From CAVOEB01 sp965249645 (GTDB lineage Bacteria > Pseudomonadota > Alphaproteobacteria > UBA828 > JAPUJA01): a stretch of DNA of 64,000 bases. A program made the position numbers and the translations under genes. Of the stretch, positions 26,953 to 34,035 are shown one piece after another. Location: positions 1,240,001 to 1,304,000 of the forward strand of contig CBDFML010000012.1 of the NCBI GenBank assembly GCA_965249645.1. The letters are read 5' to 3'. The notes beneath the pieces were generated by a model. The model made no database searches. It had not been told where the DNA came from and worked only from the letters and a program-made list of their open reading frames with translations. Every line of letters begins with the position of its first letter. The stretch's first letter is position 1.

Positions 26953-27213
26953 ATGATGCACGCCCGTAAATCGAGTTTTGCGACGGCCATGGCAGCGGCA
27001 GCCCTGTTTACAGCCGGCGTTCTCATCGCGCCCGCGTCACCGGCCCAAGCCGGAGAAAGCGTGAAATGCTTCGGCGTTAATGCCTGCAAGGGTCAGGGCC
27101 AGTGCCGCACGGCTCAGAACCAGTGCAATGGGCACAACAGATGTGAAGGCAAGGGCTGGATCAAGATGGAATCGGCCGCCGCCTGCGAGGCGAAAGGCGG
27201 CAAAATAAGCTAG
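26953..27213 (+). CDS. bufA: Bufferin precursor peptide BufA2-type, copy 1
   Basis: An 86-residue RiPP precursor. A signal peptide (MMHARKSSFATAMAAAALFT and on, ending near PAQA) directs it to the periplasm. The core carries six Cys at 39, 45, 51, 58, 64 and 78 in repeated CxGxNxC and NxCxGKG contexts, exactly the positions seen in copies 2 and 3. In the described bufferin systems an MNIO enzyme modifies such cysteines to give copper-binding peptides. This copy is the most divergent and more basic. The IS1380 end lies about 11 bp before the ATG and no ribosome-binding site is visible, so its expression may be impaired or driven from the element. Confidence 0.8.
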   Translation: MMHARKSSFATAMAAAALFTAGVLIAPASPAQAGESVKCFGVNACKGQGQCRTAQNQCNGHNRCEGKGWIKMESAAACEAKGGKIS

Positions 27214-27276
27214 ATCCGTCATGTAAAGACGCACGAAAATCTATTTTTTCAACCCACCGGTTGAGCTCTCTATAAA

Positions 27277-27318
27277 GTAACGTTGTAATCACGACATTTT
27301 GAGTTTTGAAAATATATA
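27277..27318 (+). pseudogene. Possible second bufB relic before precursor copy 2
   Basis: The segment containing ATCACGACATTTTGAGTTTT closely matches 28625 onward (ATCACGAGATTTTGAATTCG), which itself derives from bufB codons near residue 158. It lies after precursor copy 1, where a second bufB would be expected if the locus grew by duplication. The match is short and AT-drifted, so this is tentative. Confidence 0.35.
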
Positions 27319-27356
27319 GATTTGATAATATTTGGGCTGTTTACCTTTTCATATTA

Positions 27357-28187
27357 GGGTGTGGACTCAATTGATCCATAGTCTTATCGCGAAGATGTGG
27401 ATCATGGCGAGGAAGTTGCGGCTGAGTTTTTCGAAGCGTGTTGCGAGCCTTCGCATGTCTTTCATGGTGCAGAAGAAGCGCTCGATGATGTTGCGCATTT
27501 TGTAAAGACCGACGTCATGGGAGATGGGCTCTTTGGCGTTGCTCTTTGATGGAATGACCGCCAGAGCCCCGTCATCGTCAATGAGCTGGCGGATGGCGCG
27601 TGAGCCGTAAGCCTTGTCGGCGACGACGGCAAGCGGCGCTCCGGCGCCTTCGAGAAGATCCGGCAGGACTTGACCGTCATGAACCTGACCGCCGGTGATG
27701 ACAAAGCGCCGGGGACGACCGTGTTCATCGACTACGGCGTGAACCTTGCTTGTGCGGCCGCCGCGTGAGCGGCCGATATCCTGCGCCAGTTCCCCCCTTT
27801 TGCGCCGGCTGCCGCGCGGTGAGCCTTGACGATGGATGAGTCGATGAAGAACAGGCTGTCGCCGGAGTGTTCGGCAAGCCCATCGAAGATCGCCTTCCAT
27901 ATGCCGCGCCGTGCCCAGCGCGCATAGCGGTTGTAGATGGTGGTGCGCGGGCCGTAGCGCTCGGGCAGGTCGCGCCACGGGGCGCCGGTGCGCAGAATAT
28001 AGAAAATTCCGTTCAAAACACGCCGATCGTCCATACGCTTCGGACCACGTCCGCCCTTGGGCAAAAGCGGCTCGATCACCGCCCATTCTTCGTCTGACAA
28101 ATCAAAGCGCATGATCAAACTCCTTTCCAAGAAGCTTGAATCACACTTCCACGCTATGAATCAATAGGTTAAATTGGGTTCAGACCC
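27357..28187 (-). mobile_element. IS5-family (IS427 group) insertion sequence
   Basis: An 831-bp element bounded by imperfect inverted repeats: the left end begins GGGTGTGGACTCAATT and the right end, read inward, GGGTCTGAACCCAATT. It is flanked by a TA duplication (27355-27356 and 28188-28189). It carries two overlapping transposase frames joined by a slippery run. It sits between precursor copies 1 and 2 and ends only 7 bp before the copy 2 ATG. Confidence 0.8.
27367..28130 (-). CDS. IS5 family transposase made by programmed -1 frameshift
   Basis: Two frames make one DDE enzyme. The upstream frame (28130 down to about 27790) begins MERSLIMRFDLSDEEW and includes LFFIDSSIVKAHRAAAGAKGG. After a -1 slip on A4G6 at 27792-27801 the downstream frame continues ELAQDIGRSRGGRTSKVH, VVADKAYGS and NIIERFFCTMKDMRR to 27367. 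The catalytic Asp, Asp and Glu are in these three blocks. This arrangement is normal for the IS427 group, so the frame change is not damage. The element may be functional. Confidence 0.85.
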
Positions 28188-28194
28188 TAGTTAA

Positions 28195-28455
28195 ATGGCC
28201 AGAATTAAGAAATCAGGATTTATCGTTGCTGCAGCCGCCGCCGCATTATTTGCCGCGGGCACTGTTGCCACGGTCTCGACATCCGCGATCGCAGACGACG
28301 GCGTTAAGTGCGTCGGGGCGAATGCTTGCAAGGGCCAGAGCGCCTGCAAATCCGCGAACAGCGCATGCGGAGGCCAGAATTCCTGCAAGGGCCAGGGCTT
28401 TACCGTGATGCCCGACGCGGCGGCCTGCGAGGCCGCGGGCGGCACCGTCGGGTAA
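28195..28455 (+). CDS. bufA: Bufferin precursor peptide BufA2-type, copy 2
   Basis: An 86-residue precursor: signal peptide MARIKKSGFIVAAAAAALFA with cleavage near IADDG, then the core with six Cys at 39, 45, 51, 58, 64 and 78 and the NACKGQSAC and NSCKGQGF repeats. It is nearly identical to copy 3 in the signal peptide and C-terminus (PDAAACEAAGGTVG). The IS5 element ends 7 bp before the ATG; the remaining leader has no ribosome-binding site, in contrast with GGAG before copy 3. A strong stem-loop follows the gene. Confidence 0.82.
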   Translation: MARIKKSGFIVAAAAAALFAAGTVATVSTSAIADDGVKCVGANACKGQSACKSANSACGGQNSCKGQGFTVMPDAAACEAAGGTVG

Positions 28456-28490
28456 ATCTCTCGACAGCCAGCCTTTCGCATCGTCAATGA

Positions 28491-28531
28491 CGGACGCCCC
28501 GGCCGATCGGGCCGGCGGCGTCCGTTTCTTT
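28491..28531 (+). terminator. Stem-loop terminator after bufA copy 2
   Basis: A 14-bp GC-rich stem (left arm CGGACGCCCCGGCC, right arm GGGCCGGCGGCGTCCG with one bulged base) with a GATC loop, followed by TTTCTTTC. It is homologous to the stem-loop after copy 3 and differs from it by a compensating A-T to G-C pair change. Confidence 0.8.
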
Positions 28532-28560
28532 CGACAGGGGACAAGGATGGCGAGCCTGTG

Positions 28561-28665
28561 ATGAAACCGTCACTCGATCGACGGTTCCTGTTGGAAAACG
28601 CCTCGAGCCATGTACGCTATTGCGATCACGAGATTTTGAATTCGGAAATTTGCCCCGCTTGGTAA
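28561..28665 (+). pseudogene. bufB (DUF692) relic between bufA copies 2 and 3
   Basis: A 34-codon frame reading MKPSLDRRFLLENASSHV, then RYCDHEILNSEICPAW and stop. Its leader (ACAAGGATGGCG and CCTGTGA) matches the bufB start region, and codons from LDRRFLLEN match bufB residues 142-161 (LDRPFLMENVSSYVSYRDSE), 13 of 21 identical. A large internal deletion therefore fused the bufB 5' end to its middle, apparently across the similar sequences TCAATCGAGCG and GCTCGATCG. It encodes none of the complete iron site and is a fossil of a duplicated bufA-bufB unit. Confidence 0.75.
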
Positions 28666-28713
28666 GCTCTAGGCGACCCAGCGTTACACATTCATTTAAT
28701 GGAGATTTATAAA

Positions 28714-28974
28714 ATGGCTAGAATTAAAAAGTCAGGATTTGTCGTTGCCGCCGCGGCCGCCGCCCTGTTTGCAGCCGGCACTGTTGCCACGGTCTCTACA
28801 TCCGCAAGCGCCGATGAGGGTGTCCATTGTGTGGGCGCCAATGCCTGCAAGGGCACCAGCGCGTGTGCCACCGCGAGCACCTCTTGTGCGGGCCAGAATG
28901 CGTGCAAGGGCCAGGGCTTCATCGTGACGCCCGACGCGGCGTCGTGCGAGGCTGCGGGCGGAACCGTCGGGTAA
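28714..28974 (+). CDS. bufA: Bufferin precursor peptide BufA2-type, copy 3
   Basis: An 86-residue precursor with a good ribosome-binding site (TGGAG, 12 bp before ATG). The signal peptide MARIKKSGFVVAAAAAALFA ends near ASADEG. The core has the six conserved Cys at 39, 45, 51, 58, 64 and 78 with HCVGANACKG, NACKGQGF and DAASCEAAGG. It is the copy directly before the modifying enzyme gene and the only one with an undisturbed leader, so it is probably the principal expressed substrate. Expected product: a periplasmic, post-translationally modified copper-binding peptide. Confidence 0.85.
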   Translation: MARIKKSGFVVAAAAAALFAAGTVATVSTSASADEGVHCVGANACKGTSACATASTSCAGQNACKGQGFIVTPDAASCEAAGGTVG

Positions 28975-29010
28975 ATCCCTCGACAGAGACCTTATCGCAT
29001 ACTTCAATGA

Positions 29011-29050
29011 CGGGCGCCCCGGCCGATCGGGCCGGCGGCGCCCGTTTCAT
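29011..29050 (+). terminator. Stem-loop attenuator between bufA copy 3 and bufB
   Basis: The same 14-bp stem as after copy 2 (arms CGGGCGCCCCGGCC and GGGCCGGCGGCGCCCG, GATC loop) but followed by the weaker tail TTTCATTC. It sits 22 bp before the bufB start, where partial termination would make more precursor than enzyme. Confidence 0.75.
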
Positions 29051-29071
29051 TCGACACGGGACAAGGATGGC

Positions 29072-29935
29072 GTGCCTGTGACGAGACAATCAATCGAGCG
29101 TTCCCAACCCGGGCTCGGCTTCGGCCTGGGACTGCGCCCGGACCATTACGAGACGATCCTGGCCGAGCATCCGGCGATCGACTGGTTCGAGGTGCTTTCC
29201 GAGAACTACATGGTCGACGGCGGCAAGCCGCTCGATTATCTCGACCGGATCCGGGCTGAGTATCCCGTGGTGATGCACGGGGTCTCTCTCTCGATTGGCA
29301 GCCGCGACCCGCTCGACGAAGAATATCTCACCGCCCTCAAGACGCTCGCAGACCGGATCGAGCCCGAATGGGTGTCCGATCATCTGTGCTGGACAGGGCT
29401 GGGCGGGATCAACATGCACGACCTGCTGCCGCTGCCCTACACCGAGGAAACTCTCGTTCACGTGGTCAAGCGGATAGACCGGGTCCAGGATCTGCTCGAT
29501 CGGCCGTTTCTGATGGAAAATGTCTCGAGCTATGTGAGTTATCGTGATTCGGAGATGACCGAGTGGGAGTTCTTTTCGGAAATCTGTGAACGTGCCGACT
29601 GCCTGATGCTTCTTGACATCAACAATATCTATGTCTCCGCGTTCAACCACGAATTCGACCCGCAGGATTACCTCGCCGGCGTGCCGGCGGAACGGGTGCG
29701 CCAGTACCACCTTGCCGGACACCTAAACTGCGAGAGCCATATCATCGACACCCACGACCACCCGGTGATCGACCCGGTCTGGCAGCTCTACCGCGATGCG
29801 GTGCGCCGTTTTGGGCCCTCGGTCGCATCCATGATCGAGCGCGATGCCAATATCCCACCGCTGGACGAGCTGACCGGCGAGCTCGACCAGGCGCGCCGGA
29901 TCACTGCCGAAGTGCTGGCGGAGGACGCGGCATGA
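29072..29935 (+). CDS. bufB: MNIO family enzyme (DUF692), bufferin-modifying BufB
   Basis: A 287-residue multinuclear non-heme iron oxidative enzyme that in the described bufferin systems converts precursor cysteines to heterocycles. Likely iron ligands are His69 (VMHGVSLS), Asp103/His104 (VSDHLCW), Glu149 (LMENVSSYV), Asp182/Asn184 (LLDINN), His213 and His217 (YHLAGH), Asp226/His228 (DTHDHPV) and Glu256 (MIERD). The GTG start at 29072 has AAGGA upstream; GTG 29078 is an alternative. It overlaps bufC by four bases, as expected for partners. Length and motifs are complete. Confidence 0.9.
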   Translation: MPVTRQSIERSQPGLGFGLGLRPDHYETILAEHPAIDWFEVLSENYMVDGGKPLDYLDRIRAEYPVVMHGVSLSIGSRDPLDEEYLTALKTLADRIEPEWVSDHLCWTGLGGINMHDLLPLPYTEETLVHVVKRIDRVQDLLDRPFLMENVSSYVSYRDSEMTEWEFFSEICERADCLMLLDINNIYVSAFNHEFDPQDYLAGVPAERVRQYHLAGHLNCESHIIDTHDHPVIDPVWQLYRDAVRRFGPSVASMIERDANIPPLDELTGELDQARRITAEVLAEDAA

Positions 29936-30732
29936 GCGACCTCGACCGGCTGCAATTCGATTTTCAGGCCTACCTGACCGGCGCCGAAAACCACATGCTG
30001 GAGCGGGTCAACGCGACCTCGAAGGCGGATCGGGAAACCCTGTTGGGGGTCTATAAGGAAGCCTACGCGCTTCGCCTCGTCGAAACGCTGGCGACGAACT
30101 ATCCGAAGCTCACACTCTATCTGGGCGATGATGCCCACGACCGGATGGCCCGCGCCTATATTGCGGCGCACCCCTCGCAACATCCCTCGATCCGCTGGTT
30201 CGGCCACCAGTTGGCAGAGTTTCTCGCGCTGACGGCGCCCTGGAGCGAACAGCCCGTGATCGCCGATCTGGCCAAGCTCGAATGGATGCTGTCGGAAACC
30301 TTTGACGCCGCCGACGCCACTCCGCTCGCCTTCGAGACCGTGGCCGCGGTGCCGCCCGCCCAGTGGCCGGGCTTGCGATTTCGCACCCTGCCCTCGCTTC
30401 GCCGTATCGAGCTGGCGATGAACGTGACCGCGATCTGGCGCGCCCTCGATGGCGACGAGACGCCGCCCGAGCCCGCGCCGCTGGAAAACCCGCCGGTGCA
30501 ATGGGCCGCCTGGCGGCCCCGCCTGACCACGGAGTTCCGCTCGATGGAAACGGACGAGGCGGCAGCACTCGACGCCGTGATGACGGGTGCGGACTTCGCC
30601 TCGCTTTGCGAGCGGCTGTTCGACTGGCATGGCGAAGACGAAGCGGCGCCGCGCGCCGCCGGCTTGCTGCGCGCGTGGATCGACGCCGGGATGATCGCCG
30701 CGATCGACAGCGGCGAGGGCGCGGGCGGCTGA
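29932..30732 (+). CDS. bufC: DUF2063 protein, bufferin partner BufC
   Basis: A 266-residue protein with the DUF2063 (HvfC/BufC) N-terminal domain: LQFDFQAYLTG, TLLGVYKEAYALRLVETLATNYPKL, described by its key blocks, then LAKLEWMLSETFDAAD in the middle and a winged-helix-like C-terminal region (LFDWHGEDEAAPRAAGLLR). In related loci it acts as recognition partner that delivers the precursor to the MNIO enzyme. The ATGA overlap with bufB indicates translational coupling. No DoxX-like or other transport gene follows; the next gene is convergent. Confidence 0.85.
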   Translation: MSDLDRLQFDFQAYLTGAENHMLERVNATSKADRETLLGVYKEAYALRLVETLATNYPKLTLYLGDDAHDRMARAYIAAHPSQHPSIRWFGHQLAEFLALTAPWSEQPVIADLAKLEWMLSETFDAADATPLAFETVAAVPPAQWPGLRFRTLPSLRRIELAMNVTAIWRALDGDETPPEPAPLENPPVQWAAWRPRLTTEFRSMETDEAAALDAVMTGADFASLCERLFDWHGEDEAAPRAAGLLRAWIDAGMIAAIDSGEGAGG

Positions 30733-30753
30733 GACGCCCGCCAGTGCGCCCGT

Positions 30754-31806
30754 TCAACCGGCCAGGTTCGAATAAAGCTCAAACGCATAGCCCGCGGCGC
30801 CCGAACACAGGACGGCAAGGGCCAAATACCAAACAAACACGGGCCAGCGGACGAGAGCGAAAACCGCAACCGATGCGTAGAGGCTGGTGATCCCGCCGGC
30901 GACGAGAAACGCCATAGCAGCACCTGGCGTCATGCCCAGGTCGAGCAATCCCCGAACCAGCGGCAAAGCGGCGTAGCCATCGAGATAGACAGGCGCGCCG
31001 ATCGTCACCGACAGCGGAATCGCCCAGGCATTGCCCGCGCCCACGGCTTGGGCGAAGATCTCGGGTGGCAAGTAGGCGCGGACCGCGCTTTCGACCACGA
31101 ACGCCAAGGTGAGCCACTTGATAATCAGGAAGGACGACGAGCGCGCGTCGCGAATGAACAGCCGACGCCGGATCGTCTCGGTCTAGAACACCCAGCGGAG
31201 CGGCAACGGCCCGCAGGTCGCACCACAGGAATTTTCGGTCAGCGCTTGGGCCCTGAGGGGGTTTTTGAAAAAGCCACGGTTTAGCAAATAGTCCGTGGCG
31301 ATACCGCCGACGAGCCCGATCCCAAACGCCGCGAGGGTCTTACCCACGGCGAAGTCGAGCCCTAGCGTCCCGGCGGTGATGGCCAACATCGGCGGGTCGG
31401 TGATCGGAGACGCGAGCCAGAACGCCATGATCGCGGCGAGCGGAACGCCGGCCCCGAGCAGGCCCGCAATGATCGGCAGCACGCCGACCCCGCAGATCGG
31501 CGTCAACGCACCCAGAAACGCGGCACCGAGGATCATCGTGTAGCGGCGACCTTCGAACACGCGCGCCACCAACTCATCGGCGCCGGTCGCCCGGATCGAT
31601 GCCGAGAACAGGATCGCGACGAATATGACCGGCGCGATCGACAGCAGGCTCTCACCCACGAAGCGCACCGTCTCAAGGGCGGTCTGGGGATAAAAAACCG
31701 CACCGGCCACGACGAGAATCGCCAAAACGGCTGGCCAACGCCATTGCCGCCAGTTGGCCAAGGACAATTTGGTTCGGGTTATGCGCGTTATCTGAATCAG
31801 GCTCAT
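30754..31806 (-). pseudogene. DUF318/COG0701 permease gene interrupted by an amber codon
   Basis: One minus-strand frame encodes a permease of about 350 residues with glycine-rich helices (FLGALTPICGVGVLPIIAGLL, described by key blocks; MAFWLASPITDPPM; VTIGAPVYLDGYAALPLVRG). A single in-frame TAG (complement of 31183-31185) after LPLRWVF stops it two thirds through; the following codons TETIRRRLFIRDARSS lead straight into the rest. There is no frameshift. Members move metal(loid)s or other solutes. It is divergent from a LysR gene, its probable regulator. Stop-codon readthrough is possible but unsupported. Confidence 0.75.
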
Positions 31807-31891
31807 GATCTTTGCCCTTTACGTGTGATTGAGTGTTGGCAACAAATATGCGGCCCGGCCATGACATTTGTAAAACGAATAATATTGATTA

Positions 31892-31919
31892 TTGATATCA
31901 GAAATTTTGATGCTATAAT
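31892..31919 (+). promoter_or_regulatory. Sigma-70-like promoter with predicted leaderless start for the LysR gene
   Basis: TTGATA (31892-31897), a 16-bp spacer and a perfect TATAAT (31914-31919) end 6 bp before the lysR ATG at 31926. Transcription would begin at or next to the start codon. The palindromic TTGATATCA within it could be a LysR contact site. No ribosome-binding site is present, in line with a leaderless message. Confidence 0.55.
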
Positions 31920-31925
31920 TGGGCG

Positions 31926-32810
31926 ATGGGCACACGACTCGATACCGACCTGCTCCGTACGTTCGTAGCAATCGCCGACAGCGGAAGCTTTACCCGTGCC
32001 GCAGAAAACGTCCGCCGCACGCAGTCCGCCGTCAGTATGCAGATCAAGAAGCTCGAGGACATCGTGGGCCAGCCGCTGTTTACGCGATGGTCGCGGGGCG
32101 TTCGTCTGACGGACGCCGGCGAAACTCTTCTGCCCAACGCCCGCCGTATCCTGCGGTTGCTGGACGAGACGACCGACGGGTTCCAAACCGAGCCATTGGA
32201 AGGCGACGTGCGGATAGGGATTCCCGAGGAGTACGGCAGCACCGTGCTGCCCCGCCTGCTCGCCCAGTTCGCGGACAGTCACCCCAACGTCAATGTGACC
32301 GTCACCTGTGAACAGACGGGGCAGCTCGAGCGGGCACTCGAAACGGGGACGCTCGACCTCGCAATTTTGGTCATCGACAGCGGAATCGCCAGCGGCGAGT
32401 TGCTGATCGAAGACCCCACGGTCTGGGTGACCTCGACGCGACACACGGTGCACGAGCAGGAACCCCTGCCGCTCGCCATGTTCGAGCTGGGTTGCTGGTG
32501 GCGGGACTTCGCGCTAAAGGCCCTCGACGACCTAGAGCGGCTCTATCGTGTCGCCTATACGAGTGCGAGCGTTACCGGCATCCAGGCGGCCGTGTCGACG
32601 GGTCTCGCAGTGGCGGTGATGGGGCAGAGCACTATGCCGCCAGGCACACGCATGCTGACGCAACGGGAGGGCTTTACCGATCTTCCGGGCTCGAGCGTCG
32701 TCTTGCGCCGAAATCCGGATGCGACGAGTGCGGCGATCACCGGCATGGCGACGCAGATCCGGGAGGCGTTCCACGCCATGGGGCTGCCGGCATCCCTCGC
32801 TGTCGCCTAG
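31926..32810 (+). CDS. LysR family transcriptional regulator
   Basis: A 294-residue LTTR. The N-terminal helix-turn-helix is clear (LLRTFVAIADSGSFTRAAEN, RRTQSAVSMQIKKLE, PLFTRWSRGVRLTDAGE). The effector domain follows, with GDVRIGIPEEYGS and LAILVIDSGIASGELLIED. It is transcribed divergently from the permease pseudogene, the usual position for its main target. Loss of that target would leave the regulator without a local role. A consensus promoter lies directly upstream. Confidence 0.88.
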   Translation: MGTRLDTDLLRTFVAIADSGSFTRAAENVRRTQSAVSMQIKKLEDIVGQPLFTRWSRGVRLTDAGETLLPNARRILRLLDETTDGFQTEPLEGDVRIGIPEEYGSTVLPRLLAQFADSHPNVNVTVTCEQTGQLERALETGTLDLAILVIDSGIASGELLIEDPTVWVTSTRHTVHEQEPLPLAMFELGCWWRDFALKALDDLERLYRVAYTSASVTGIQAAVSTGLAVAVMGQSTMPPGTRMLTQREGFTDLPGSSVVLRRNPDATSAAITGMATQIREAFHAMGLPASLAVA

Positions 32811-32828
32811 AGCACAACCAGCAACCGC

Positions 32829-33772
32829 TCAGGGCCGCTGGATGCCCTGGCGGTCGAGATCCGCGACGTAAAGCGTGCTTGCAGCGGCGATAAAGAGACG
32901 GTTGCGCTCGGGCTCACCGAAGGTGAGGTTGGCAACCATCTCGGGTATCTTGATCTTGCCCAGCAGCTCACCCTTGGGCGAGTAACAGTGGACCCCATCG
33001 AAGGCGACCGACCAGACATTGCCGTCGGAATCCAGCCGGATGCCGTCGGGCACGCCGGGCGAGACCTTGGTGAACAAGCGGCTGTTTTCCAGCCGGCGGC
33101 CGTCGATCACGTCGAACACCCGAATTTCATGAGGATCGGGCAACTCGTCGGGGATGGCAAACAGATCGAGCCCCTGTCGCGGCCACTGTCGACGATGTAG
33201 AGCAGACTCTCGTCGGCGCTGAACGCCAACCCGTTGGGCATGACGAAATCGTCCGCCACGACCGTGAGTTCGCCGCCCGCCGGATCGAAGCGGAAGACGT
33301 AGCACTTGCCGTCCTGCTCGTTGGGTCCTTCGTAGCCCATCTGGTCGTCCTGGATGCCGTATTCCGGGTCGGTAAACCAGATGGTGCCGTCGGACTTGAC
33401 CACCACGTCGTTGGGCGAATTAAGCCGCCGACCTTCGTAACGGTCGACCAGCACTTCGACGCTGCCGTCGTGATTGGTGCGCGAGACGGCGCGCCGCCCA
33501 TGTTCGCAGGTGATGAGCCGGCCCTCCAGATCGAGCGTGTTGCCGTTGGCGAAGTCGGACGGCTTGCGCCAGTCGGAAATCCCGTCGGCCTCGGAATAAC
33601 GCAGGATACGATTGTTGGGGATATCGCTGAACAGGAGGTAATCGCCGTCGTTGAACCAGACCGGCCCCTCGCCCCACTCCATGCCCGTGAACAACGTCTC
33701 GACCCGTGAATCGGGGAGGAGGTATTGCTGGAAACGGTCGTCGTTGATCTCGAAGCTGTCGTTCTCGGCCAT
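32829..33772 (-). pseudogene. Frameshifted SMP-30/gluconolactonase-like gene
   Basis: The start MAENDSFEINDDRF has a GGGAG ribosome-binding site. The first frame gives beta-propeller text WGEGPVWFNDGDYLLFSDIP, RLNSPNDVVVKSDGTIWFTDP and MPNGLAFSADESLLYIVDSGR. About one missing base near 33178 shifts to QGLDLFAIPDELPDPHEIRVF, PDGIRLDSDGNVWSVAFDGV and LTFGEPERNRLFIAAASTLYV. The joined protein would be about 310 residues, complete with the metal-site Glu, Asn and Asp of the family. It would hydrolyse a sugar lactone. A sequencing error cannot be excluded because only one base is involved. Confidence 0.75.
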
Positions 33773-33867
33773 AGCGGTCTCCCTGTTGCAAGCTCGCCAC
33801 ACTAGCATTCGCCGATGCGTTTCGGGGCCGCAAACCGCCTCGAATTCGACTGGGTAAAATTTAAAGC

Positions 33868-33900
33868 AAAGCCCGCCAATTCAACGAATTAGCGGGCTTT
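33868..33900. terminator. Bidirectional terminator between SMP-30 and tRNA-Met
   Basis: AAAGCCCGC and GCGGGCTTT form a 9-bp stem, extended by AATT pairing, with T-rich tails on both strands. It lies 7 bp past the tRNA-Met 3' end on the minus strand and should end that transcript. Confidence 0.75.
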
Positions 33901-33906
33901 CTTAAA

Positions 33907-33982
33907 TGGTAGCGGAGGCCGGACTCGAACCAGCGACCCATGGATTATGATTCCACTGCTCTACCAACTGAGCTACTCCGCC
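33907..33982 (-). tRNA. tRNA-Met (CAT), elongator
   Basis: A 76-nt cloverleaf on the minus strand with acceptor GGCGGAG/CTCCGCT, D-arm GCTCAGTTGGTAGAGC, anticodon loop ATCATAA, T-loop GTTCGAGTC and an encoded CCA. The acceptor and GGAATCATAATCC region fit elongator tRNA-Met rather than the initiator or the lysidine-type tRNA-Ile. Confidence 0.92.
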
Positions 33983-34035
33983 CTAGTAAAGGACAGTGGA
34001 TATAGTGCGCGCCGCTTCACCCTGTCAAGCGTCGC

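Noticed and set aside
27240..27360. Conserved ATCACGA-N-ATTTTGA block before bufA copies 2 and 3 as a shared promoter or ECF sigma site
   Set aside because: It aligns with bufB coding sequence, so common descent from a duplicated bufB explains it better than a regulatory element.
27792..27801. Frame change in the IS5 transposase considered as damage
   Set aside because: It sits on A4G6, the normal slippery run for -1 frameshifting in IS427-group elements, and both frames are otherwise intact.
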